Shown here in pieces: positions 1 to 10,957 of a stretch of DNA of 64,000 bases (position 1 is the first letter of the stretch; each line of letters opens with the position of its first letter). The position numbers and the translations under genes were made by a program. The DNA comes from Opisthorchis felineus (Eukaryota > Platyhelminthes > Trematoda > Opisthorchiida > Opisthorchiidae), in assembly GCA_004794785.1 (NCBI GenBank), contig SJOL01009658.1, positions 69,740 to 133,739 of the forward strand, read 5' to 3'. A model generated the notes under the pieces. It had not been told where the DNA came from and searched no databases. It saw only the letters and a list, made by a program, of their open reading frames with translations.

Positions 1-1019
1 GGTGACCTTCCAACTTCTACAATACTGTACCCCTGCTCATCTCTCTTCACGGAGTCAGAACAGAACATTCAGAATAAAGACGCTAGCTGTTCACTGAAGG
101 CTATTGTCGCCGTGCTTGACCAAGAAAATTACGAGAGGTGCGCGGAGGCAAGCATTTTATTTTATTTTGCGAATACAGACGTGACTGAAAAAGTTTCTGG
201 CCGGGAGGACTCTGTAGTCTACATGCTACTCGGAATTCCAATGTGTAACAAGCCACTTCATAAGTCTGCATGGTCTCCTAAGTCGTTTCAGAATAAAATT
301 GGAATAGGTGTCCTTTAGGCACCGCCGAGCTTTTCTTATAATTTGTTCACGTCTGAAATGCTTCCTAGAGTTCGCATTGCTGTAGTTGGTGATTTCACCC
401 TCCGGATTTTCAACTGAGTGGTTGAAATTTCAGGTGAACACCGACGGGACCATGGGCGTTTGTATGAGTATGCTGTTGGGATTAGCGTGTGTATATGCAG
501 AATACGGAATACAAAGGCTTTCCTTATCCGGTTCCAGCAATCATATGCCCAGTAACCATGCCTCCTTGCAACCATGCAGTTATCATTCAATTGTGTAAGC
601 CATTTTTCTTCTCAGGTGCATACGGTTCGACTAAACACACGGTACACATGATTAATGTATCTATTCGGCAATTCTGTTCCCCAAAACTATGTGTAAATCC
701 TGGCCAGCAACATTGCTGGTTGACCACATGAAACACGAGAATAGGATAAACAAACGAATCTAACCCTCATCCTTCCGGTTTCTCGCTGATGGTCTTCAGT
801 ACTGTGAAACGGCTGCATACTGATTTTGAACCGTTCAGCATAAGTTGATTGAGTTTTAGGTGAACGACCTCGATATTCACTTTGTGAATTATCAAACATG
901 AGCCTGGACAATTTCACGTTTTAGAGAGGCTTTCCGTGTTACCCTCAATCTACCAAGACTAACGGATCAGTCGACAGTGTTTAATTTTTTGTGCGATTCA
1001 TGGTTGTACGGCAGTGAAG

Positions 1020-1040
1020 CATCAGTGTTGAACACTGATG
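1020..1040. repeat. Perfect 10-bp palindrome with 1-nt centre
   Basis: CATCAGTGTT, G, AACACTGATG. It lies ten bases upstream of a GAT microsatellite. Confidence 0.75.
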
Positions 1041-1049
1041 TCACGCTGT

Positions 1050-1072
1050 TGATGATGATGATGATGATGATG
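1050..1072 (+). repeat. (GAT)n microsatellite
   Basis: Seven uninterrupted GAT units. Confidence 0.95.
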
Positions 1073-3992
1073 TTTAATTTTTTCCCAAGGACTTTTACAT
1101 GCTTTGCTTGGAACCCGATGTGGTGCTGTATACAAGCTGGCAGGAGCTTGCCAGTACAGGAATATGGTGATAGCTAGCGCACATTAGTGCACTAATTGTT
1201 GTCAGAACTACTGGACTGAACAGATTCTGTGACTTGAAGCAAACAGTTTTGTTATCGCTGGTGGTAAGTTCTAAGGCAAGCGTGACCACTCTGGGGAGCT
1301 GTCAGATTAACTTCTCTTCAAACAGTAATCATGATCACGACTTCCACTGTTTTATTAATTTTCAGCCCAAATGCCGATTAAATTTCACGGTTGAAGTAAA
1401 ACTACGAAAAAGCGATAAGCGGGCGTTTCACCCTTATTGAGAACCATCACCAGCGCGCAGGTCACGAGCCTCTGCAGATGTGTATATTACTTGTTAGTGA
1501 AAATGTTTGTTGGACCACACAACACCGTATTCACGGTCTACTTAAATGACTAAACACAGCAAAAAAATACCAAGGTGAGCATTTGCGCACATGCATTCGT
1601 ACAATAACCAAGTTTTTCGGCTCTTTTTTAACTGCATTTGAGTGTGTCTAGACAGGCAATATCTGTCAACTTTGAAATTATATCCGATATTGCTGGCGAG
1701 CCGACCGTTTTCTAAGAAAATAAAACTTAATCTTCCACGGTTGGCAATGTGTTACGCCTGATAATTTAGTGTCTGTTTTGTTACACTGTACTGCTGCACA
1801 GCCGAAATGCTTTGAAAACGAGGCAGTTGGGCAAAAGCGAAGTTAAACCAATCAATAGCGGTTGAAATTGTTGGTCGGTTTCTTGTTATTAATACATTGC
1901 TGTCTCAAACAAATGTTCCAACTTAACACAACTCCATCTGGTTGTCATCAACTCTTTTCACTCACATTTTCCTGTGGCGAGCAAACTCCAAAATTTTCAA
2001 CCACTGCTTGGGGTTTTGAATACTGTTATGCGATTATTCGCCTTGAAACATGAAACAAGTGCCTTAGTATTGTTTGAAAATATTTACGTGTAAAACGCAA
2101 TCACATTGACTGAAGAATTACTAAACTCACCAGCATCTTGAGAAGTAAAAACCTCATAGTTTAGGTCTACCGAAAGAATACCTTGAGGGAACCAGTATAA
2201 AGAAACGATAGGTCGAAAATATTTTACTCTTCTTAAAGACTGACAGTGATGTGAAAATTATCTCAACGCATGTAGTGCTGGAAGATATGTCCACAAGTTG
2301 GAGTTGCATCGGAATGTTTCCGAGAAAGTTTGAAGTAAATGTTGTTTACAAATGTATCCTGGTATCCTGTTTATTTGATTGTACACTCCAGCAAATTAAA
2401 TGCATTCAGAAAATATGCGAGAAACCTGTTTGAACTATTTTCATCTAATGTGACTCTATCAAACTTCTTCCAAAGTTTTCATGCACTTCGTTTACGATGC
2501 TGCTCTTTGATCTTGTGAATCGGTTAGTCAGAGTTAGGATATATGTGCTCTGTTTGCTGCTGAGCCTGCAAAAATTGACTGGAATCTCTCGGTAGTCGTG
2601 AAACACATTCAAGTATTTATTTAATCAGTACGAGTTTGCACGACCTGTGCTATCACATACTGACGTTCCTGAGGCCATTGCCAGCTCAGTAGAACTAACA
2701 AAATTCACCAACAAGGCAGACTATGCAAAGTTGAAGCCCTCTTATAATAGGGTTTATCGATGATTGTCTTGCGCAACATTTAGCAACCTGCAGGTCTACT
2801 AGAAATTTATTATACCAAGCTCGAATACATAATCTAATGCAGAAAACGAGGGAGTAAACCAACTGACCTTGTTCGATGTAGGCCTCAGAAGCTCAGACAC
2901 TGGAAGAGTACAACGCGTGTTTTCTCGTACTGAAACTTAAAACGACCAGCGCATTCATTTTAATTTTTTCTACATTCCATAAATCAGAAGCTCTACTTGC
3001 CAAAGTGCTTCCGCGCTCAGGAAATCACATCGAAAACGAGTTCGATGAAGGACCAAGTTCCTTGTTAACGCCACCGATAGATGATGGCCAGAAGATGGCA
3101 GTTAACATTTAGTTCAGTTCGCTAAAGGCGAGTAGACATGTCAGATACAAAAGTGTTCTTCTGGATTTACCAGCCATAAGGAAGCCACCGGATACTCATG
3201 ATAAAACATTTCTGGCTCCAACGCTCCGGTCCACCTTACTGGTATGACAGTCTCAGGATACAACCATTAATTATACAACCGCCTTCAACTTTTTTCTCCT
3301 GTAAAACAAGCTGGTTGGATGGCACCGTAGGCTTCCCTTCGAACGTGCAAAACTACTAGGCTGTAGTTGCGTAGCCTTCTGAAACTTGTCACATCATCCA
3401 CAGACTATGTCTAATCACAAAGCGCAAGGAGAGTGCTCATTAGCCGTTAGGTATCCAATTTCCGCCGTCCAACTGTGTAACCTACCACTTTGTGCTAAGA
3501 AACGACACACCCAGGCATTGTTATCAGCCTAGTGGTTTTGCCATCCAATAATTTAACCTGGATCTCATGGTTTCTGAACAAGAATTTTGTTACCATTTTC
3601 CAATATTCTGTCGACGTTCCTAGGCCTTAGCAACAAACCTGTTTTAAGCACTCACTTTCTGTTTTTTTTTTCTTTCACAATAACCACGTTGAGAAAATCA
3701 ATAAGTGTAGACTGAAAAATACCACCAAAACATTGAGGAAATTCACCCACTTGCAAATCACTTTGGTTTTAACAAGAGACTCAACTAAATCTTAACTGAG
3801 TTCATGATATTCCTCAACCAATTGTGCAGCAAAAATCTGTCTATTGTTTGATTTAGAATGACACTCAAGATATCGCATTATGCTGCCTAGACTAAATTCA
3901 CTATTTATTGGTCTGATTAAAAATCTCCAGTGGTGCACCAACAAGTTTGCACTTCTTGTGGTTCACCAGGGCAGCGCGTTCCTTTTGATTCA

Positions 3993-4118
3993 CAGGAATG
4001 GAGCAACTGGCACTGGGCAATCGAGAAGTCCTCAGTTAACCCATCAGCAGGAAGCCATCAAACTATGTTATGCTCTTCACGTTGCTTCTTGGCAAACAGC
4101 AACTTTTGTTATATTGGT
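3993..4118 (+). CDS. Weak candidate exon
   Basis: A strong acceptor-like sequence (gttccttttgattcacag) is followed by about 126 nt open in two frames up to a weak donor (gttaga). One frame reads EWSNWHWAIEKSSVNPSAG, the other SPQLTHQQEAIKLCYALHVA. Nothing distinguishes them and no family is recognised. Confidence 0.12.
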
Positions 4119-4143
4119 TAGACGTTTCATAAAATTACTTTGA

Positions 4144-5521
4144 GGAATTCCATTGTTGTAGGATTGCGCGGTCGCTAGAACAAATGGTACAAATGTGTGT
4201 TGTGTAGTTTACTCGGGTCAACTTCTAAATGAACTGATTTGCGTGGGCTGTATGATTGAACTCGTATCTGAAGTGAACTTACGCCAGAACAAAGAAGGAT
4301 CAAACAACAACTGCGGCATTGACAAAGGTTAGTCTTCAAGCTTATGTGCGTTCCACATCAGAGAGCGCAAAATTTACTTTGGTTAGTTTTTTTCAAACGT
4401 TTCACTGTCCCCTCATGCCGCTAGTGATTTTGCCTGCTTCACCGGGCACCTCTTTTTCAACTGACGCTGTTTTGATCCCCTGCTGTGATGCACCATTTCA
4501 GGTCTAAGCGGTAGCTCACGGAATAACAGTTGGCGAGAAATCAGTGGCTGTTCCATGTTAAAAAACACATAGATCCTGCAGGTTTTAGTTGCGTAAAATT
4601 TGGTCGATGAACCAAATATTGACGGAGGTGGAAGCAAAACGCAAATATTATCAGAACGTCAAGTTTAAGAGGCCTTTGTTGTAAACCTGAGGTTAGCGAG
4701 ATCGGAAGACTGCACGTGCCCATGAGGCTTGAAATGCCAAATACTTGTGAATATACGCCTTTCACGTGACCAGTATATATGATAAGCAATCACCAAATTT
4801 TTTTCATCAAATTCAACTGCATTTGTTCAGTGCTGTTCGCAGTGACCTATTGAGTGAAATGACTGGATAGTTTTTAAAGAGCAAATATTCTTGCTCATTC
4901 TTGGGACATCTGAGGTAAGAAAAAATACATCTGTGTCCTCGGATCTCACATTAGGAGCTCGTAGGAATTGTATTAATAGTAAACATTTAGTCACGACATC
5001 CTTTTGGTGTATAGCAAATCGTAAGAGGTATGAGGACAAGATAGTGTCATATTGCCCCAGCCCAAACAGAAGCATCAAAGTCGCCCGGGTTGGGTTCAAA
5101 TCACTAGATCAGTAGTTTTGCTCCTCAGCCATTAAACAACCTGGAAATACACACAAGTCAACTAGTAAATGAAATAACCTTGAAAAAGTGTGTCACTGCA
5201 AGAGGGACTGGGTGTGGACCAGACAATGTATTCCGTACTTATCACTTTCAAGTTTCCATATTTATTGAAACGGTTAGCATAGGAATAGCTTGGAAAACGA
5301 CCTGTCGCTAGACTTTGAGTCATTTGACACGCTGCCCATTTTCTATGAACAATGGAACAGCGAAAAAACCTCCTTCGCACAACGCCAAAATGCTCACTTG
5401 AGAAAAATGCCTGGTAGCTCGGACTACTTCAGGATAGACGAAGTGAGATATGTGGACAGTTCTTGCCAAAACATCTGAGCACGTCTCAAAATGGTATATG
5501 CATTCAAAATAGACATTAAGT
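4144..5521. other. No recognised gene; coding-like stretches of unknown origin
   Basis: Short frames on both strands (for example 4891-5115 + and 5320-5541 -) look mildly protein-like up to the repeat at 5522. They may be older parts of the same dispersed repeat. Confidence 0.4.
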
Positions 5522-5695
5522 AGTGTATTACTTCTATTCATGCATCACGATATCTCAAATATCGTACGAACTGAAACATGAGGCGCCCTGGTGCATCGCA
5601 TTCAGTTGCTTAAAAACATCATAAACGAGAGATTCAGCTGTGTTCCAGGTAAGTCTCCCGCAAAACCAAATTGGTTTGCATATGAGTGTATTTCG
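5522..5695 (+). repeat. 174-bp interspersed repeat, copy 1
   Basis: Aligns without gaps to 24151-24324; by my count roughly nine of ten bases agree, with a near-identical central block (from TCGTACGAACTGAAACATGA to AACGAGAGATTCAGCTG). It contains an open frame (HRIQLLKNIINERF) that is also open in the other copy. Family not recognised; probably a fragment of a dispersed fluke repeat. Confidence 0.85.
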
Positions 5696-6559
5696 CCAGA
5701 CATCAAGTTCTTTTTCAAAGCTAGTTACGAGATTCAGCTCTTGTGGACTACAAGTTTAGACTGGAAATTCCACACGCTTCTCGGATTTCATTTGAGTTCT
5801 GAAATAGTTTTTATATGTGAACGGTAAAATCACAGTGCCAGATCCAATACACTGCATCTCACTAGTGTGGCATTCCGAACCAGTTACTGTTCCACAGATG
5901 ATCCAGACGTTTTATTTTAGACGGAATGACAGTGCAACAACAAACGATGATACCATAGGTATTTTCGGGACTTTGAAAATGATTATTTCGTACTTTTGCC
6001 AGTCACATCTGAGACACCGGTTGGAGCACTCACATTTTTAGCTTTGTCAACCGTGTTTGTCAGCACGATCTAACAATAGATTGCCACTACTTGAGTCGGC
6101 CTTATTACCTGTACCTATGCATACCTTACTAATAGGATGGTACCCTTTAGGCATGCCTCTAGGTCCTAAGTCAAGTCACGAATAGCCTAGTACAATATGA
6201 GAGGTGAATTGATGATCATTGTCATGGAATTTATTCTAGTGCCTTTAATGCTATTTTCCAAACGTCATCCTCCCCATGGGCCGCAATACATCAGAAGGAG
6301 AAGCTGTTGCATATGCACCATGCACTTATTGAGGAAAAAGACCTCAATAAAAGGTGAATGAAAAGGGCAGGGTTGGCGACTTACTGCAGAAGACCCTATG
6401 TCCTGAGAGGATATAGCCAATAGCCAGGTGCCTGTAACTTCCAAAACCACCGAAATAAGGACACCTGAACATCACATCGAAGCACGATGCCATAAATGGA
6501 ACCGATCCAACGTTATTTACGAAGATCATCAAACACAAGCAAACAACTACAGGTACACA
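5696..6559. other. No recognised gene
   Basis: Unique AT-rich sequence between the 174-bp repeat and the CR1 fragment; nothing supportable. Confidence 0.6.
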
Positions 6560-7170
6560 TCAGCTCATCGGTACGACTAAGAAATGACAGCAACTCGCCA
6601 GTAGGTTCAATTGCGTGCAACGTCCTGTGGGGTTTGCAACAAGGCGGAAGAATGCTCAAACGGTCCCCACTCAAGACGGAGCGAAGATTTCACAGGGCTC
6701 AACTTCAGAGTAGCCGGTTTTACTTCGTACTGCCACGTCAAGACTCATCCTCCGCAAACTTTTCACCAACAAGCGTTTGGATTGGAAAGCAGGTTTTTGG
6801 ATAGACGGTGGTCGACCGTACTTGGCACATGCCTAAGTCATCTTGACCTTATAGGTCTAAGTCGCTAACTCCGAATCTGACTCATTATCCAGTACTCGCT
6901 TGTGGAACATTTCGTAAAGTGCATCCCGCTGTTATACTACAGAAACGCCGGTGATGAAACACCTGGAGAAATTTGAGGAATTTGAGAAATTTGTTTTGCC
7001 GACATAATGTAAAACTATTCTCGTGGTCATCTTGTAAACACGACCGTGCAAACTCAGTGATATTCCGTTCTGACGCCAAAGGTGACTAAATTTGGCAACT
7101 AGTATTCGTGCCTTGGCAATGCTTGCACTGCCACAGTGCAGCCACGGTTTATGCGGTTGACAAGACAAGC
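6560..7170 (-). mobile_element. 3' fragment of a CR1-type retrotransposon
   Basis: Minus-strand translation gives SIAKARILVAKFSHLWRQNG and SLSLHGRVYKMTTRIVLHY (about 7,130-7,010), matching the conserved segment downstream of the RT domain (RIAKAR...NLRHLWRR.DI.LS.KGRVY) in CR1 elements. Further on, with frame changes, come RHVPSTVDHRLSKNLL (about 6,830-6,780) and LASCCHFLV near 6,600-6,570, the usual C-terminal end. Only the 3' part is present, the typical result of 5'-truncated target-primed insertion. It has the same orientation as the larger copy at 16-18 kb. Confidence 0.72.
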
Positions 7171-8216
7171 AAACTACTCAAGAAACACAAACACATTTTT
7201 AACCCCTCGAAATCCACAAGATATCGTTCCCAATGGATTGCTTAGAATGGTAATGTGTTCATTCGCACATGTCCTCATTTTGAAGATTTAGAAGTACCAG
7301 ACTGCGGTGATCCAACTCAAACGAGCCGATAGATAACATTGGGTGAAGTTTTCCTTAATGGATTTTAGTGTCCACCTCCCATAACTCACAATCGTATGTG
7401 ATCGACAACTCAGTGATGCTTTCCTACCCGTCCAACAATTACCGACTTCATAGACGACAAGATTTTGAAAGAACACCTAAACTCTTTTCCGTTTTTAAGT
7501 TGACTGGTTAATTGTAAACAGCAGTAAAGGGAAGCAGAAAACAAACTTTAAGGAATACTCACGAATTGCAATCGCAAAACGAGCTGCCAAGTTTCACGCA
7601 AAGCTGAAGACTCCGTGGAACCTGCTGGCATTTCTAGTTTTAGACAATTTACCTGACTGATTCTAGCAAGATTCCGATATAAAAACGTTGTCTAAAAGTA
7701 CGGCGGCTATCCTAATCCCTGCTTTGTGCTCCCTATTTCCCAGTGCCTGAACAACCCTCTGTCTGACATATCAGTGAATATAGTGACCTTTAACAAACAG
7801 CCACGTTCATATTTTGACTACAAAACAATCTGGTCTGTGTTCAGACATTCCGTGTCAGTTTTCGTCGCATGAATGGTGATCCACGAGTTAATTTGTTTCG
7901 TTCAACAACTGTCAATCAAACGGTTCCATATCCTCTCCGGGCAGAAAATGGTCAAGTCGTCAGAAACTATTTGGTTAATTTGAGTTACCCGTTTATCCGA
8001 CACTTTGCTCCTATGTGATTTCTTTTTGAGCCGAACTAAGAAAATTGTAATTTTGTAAATGTCCTCTGGAATTTAATTTTCAAGACGTATGTTTAAAGCG
8101 AAACTGATCAAGGAAAGCCTTATGCACTCAGCAGGTGTTTTTTCTGTGGAATGCTTTTAGTCTCCTAAAGAGTGGTTTTGCAACTTTTCTACAAATTATT
8201 AAGAAAAATGTTGATT

Positions 8217-8234
8217 TGTGTGTGTGTGTGTGTG
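8217..8234 (+). repeat. (TG)n microsatellite
   Basis: Nine TG units; they produce spurious Val/Cys and Thr/His repeats in translated frames. Confidence 0.95.
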
Positions 8235-8924
8235 CGTAAGTCTAGAAGTTCGACTTGCTATCATGACTCTAGTAGAGGAGGAAAAGCGCACGTGTTGATG
8301 CATACTGCTTTGAGCGTTTGTGTTCCCGTCTTTCAGAGGCAGTTGAATATCTATGAGAAAGTAATGTAGCCAAAAAGAACCGATATCGATAGCCTTGGTA
8401 CTAGCATGGATATGCAATCTCGTCTGATCGGTCAGCACATGACGTATTCGTTTAACGGCTAGATGGCCAGTGAACGGTGTTTGAACCACTGGACTGTTGC
8501 ACATGGCTGGTTAAACGTATCATTTTGCTTGGAGCCGGATACTATTGTACGTGAGTGGCGGAAGCAAAACAGATAGCTGTTACTGACAGTCGATCGGCCT
8601 AACCCCGGTGGCATAACATTGGATTCACACATCAAAGTACTGGTGCTGGCTGTTAGTGTCATTAGGTTTCATCGTAACATCACCTCCTTCAACATATAAC
8701 CGTATGCATTACTGGAAGTCACCCATTAACATGGCGCCAAGCTGGTAGTGTTGTTTTTCTCTGTTACCGATGTTGTCCGCCCTAGGGTAACAAATGTCAT
8801 TCAGGTAGTGAGTATAAAATAGAAAGGGCTAGCTTCAATCTATTTGTTCAATGTATTCTTCTGCGTGCCTCGAAACGCCGCATTATCGTGGCTTCAGTGA
8901 GCCGACGAGGTCGTTTCTGATCAG

Positions 8925-8978
8925 CTCTGTCCTTTTGGGGATGTGAGGTACACTGAGGCATACTCCCAAATTCTCAAC
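8925..8978 (+). CDS. Weak candidate 54-nt exon
   Basis: Acceptor gtcgtttctgatcag and donor CAAC|gtgagt. Only one frame is open, phase 0 in and out, encoding LCPFGDVRYTEAYSQILN. A segment of this length with these sites can arise by chance. Confidence 0.12.
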
Positions 8979-10663
8979 GTGAGTGTATACCAGTTTTTCA
9001 GTTGATTATTGTCTAGTATCAGTTCTGTATACGATATCAACTGAACAATAAAGTGGTTTGAAGACAAACTGAACACCATGCGAGTATCGGAATCTCCTGC
9101 ATAATTGAGCTCAGACTACGTCCTGCAGCAGACTCCAGATAAGTCACTTCTGAACGCGAATTCCATCCATTCGTTCAAATATGACCTGTATTGGAGTGAA
9201 TCATATTCCAGTAGCATTCGCTCTTTCAAGAAATTCAATGTTTCAAATCTTATCTGTCCGCTTGGTGTAAAGTGAAGTTGACGGCCTATCTAATCTTGCC
9301 ATGAGTACAGCAGCCTGATACGCAGTAATGTGGACACCTAGGTGCAAGTGGTGTTTGTGCTGAACTAGTTTCTTAAGATGGCCTAATAGCGTGCCGGACT
9401 TCACAGTTGGGCAGCTAAGCTCACTTTCAAGTGTTAGGACTGTGCACAGTGCTCTTAATAGTTCAGACGGGGCGGCCTAATCTACCGAGTTGTCGAGTAA
9501 TATTTCTTATACTAGCAACGTTTTGAAAGAGGATCACCAAATGAATCGTTTAATTTATTCAAGGTGAAAATTTCTCTCCCTCTGAAGAATTATACGCACA
9601 ACTTCTAAGGTGTTTTCTTACACGTGGGCATTATGTAGATATCTGAATAATTTCCGTACACCTTACTCTATACCTTATGTGTATTGCGACCTCACTTATG
9701 AAAAATAAGTGGAAATCAAGAGGAAGTATGTCCCTGCGTGCAGTGCTTTATCGGGAGGATATTCACAAATGGATAAACACCTTCATGTTGATACATCCAT
9801 GTGAAGCATTGACACGTTCAGTAGCAAACGTTACACTGAAGGACACTGTGAGGAGAATTTGCCAGGTGGCATTGTCCAGTCGGTGTGGGAAGTTGCAGGT
9901 ACACAGTGCATGTACCAGCATCATGGCTGTACTTTCTTTTCCATGTCGCTCCCACCAGTTACCTTGAGACAGTATTGATCGATCGATCCAGGCCTGTACT
10001 GGGCGCTCAGAAAGACCTGCGTGTCACTCTGAAACTGCCTAAGTTTCATTGATCTGTCGAGTTACAGCATTGTTCCATAGAAACTGTGCAACTAGCCTTG
10101 AATTTTTCTCATTTTATTACGTTTTTTACGTATTGTAGCAGACTAGATTGTACAAAACATTGTTGTTCTCGCTACCTTGATTAAACTTGAAGTTGGTCTT
10201 ATCAAGCCTAAACAGACATTGCGAATCACATGAAATCTGGCAATCGATTGAGTGAATCCGTAGGAATGCCACCAAAAACCCACCAGTGTGCGAAACTTCA
10301 TTACGGCCAAACCAAGCTTAGGTGTTTTTACGAGCGCAAGCCTTCCGATGAGTTATTTGCCGTGGTAAATTGGTTCTAAACAGTAAGTTTCAATTTTCAC
10401 GATATTGGTGTCTTGTTGTCGCTTGCGACCACCTGAATTTGTTAAGCTGAAATGTCGTTCATACACGATCATTGCTGTTCTGTGTTGCAACCAGATTGTG
10501 GTTGACTTAAAAGGGAGAACAGTGCAATGAAACGTTTGACAGCCTCGTGCATCAAGATTACCAGATAATGAATAATAAATAGTTCTTCCAGCGTGAACCG
10601 CAGATGGCGCGAAAATGGGCGAATGCTCCTCCGGTTTCTGGACAGCTTAAAGTGTGTTGGCGT

Positions 10664-10957
10664 TCAGTAACTGATATATATTGGGCAAAAAACAGATTTC
10701 GAGTTCCAGGTTTCGAGTTCGTTACTCAGTTGCACAAAATTGCGCACAGTATGTGGGGCAGATAATTTGGCCAGCGACCCAGAGAGGACAGCGGCCATGC
10801 TGGTGGGAATATCAGGACCCTTCAGCCGTTTATTAGTTCCTCTAACGCGACTAAGTGTAGAAGCTATAATGAGATCCGGTTTCACATAAGCACTTCGCCC
10901 TAATAGTCGATTAATTCCCTCCTTAACATTGCAAAATGTCACTGGTCCCAGTGACAA
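10664..10957 (-). mobile_element. Possible LTR-retroelement gag-like fragment
   Basis: A 97-codon minus-strand ORF (NVKEGINRLLGRSAYVKPDL, then LAKLSAPHTVRNFVQLSNEL) whose pattern of an interaction-like helix, G-x-x-P spacing and L..LSNELE helix resembles the DUF1759-type gag region of BEL/Pao elements. The similarity is by eye, no protease, RT or LTR is visible nearby, and the assignment is tentative. A 133-codon + strand ORF (10936-11337) abuts it without recognisable features. Confidence 0.2.

Larger units (their letters stand above)
1..3992. other. No recognised gene
   Basis: Apart from the palindrome and GAT repeat near 1,050, all frames are broken by stops. A gtaagt at 1265 with only a pyrimidine-poor acceptor upstream was not accepted as an exon. 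Probably intergenic or intronic. Confidence 0.6.
7171..10663. other. No recognised gene
   Basis: Holds the TG microsatellite and the weak exon at 8925. About 8,380-8,700 and 9,660-10,060 are G+C-richer and read like worn repeat DNA, but no family is recognised. Confidence 0.5.

Noticed and set aside
8172..8504. Cys/Val- or Thr/His-repeat ORFs
   Set aside because: Artefact of the TG microsatellite.
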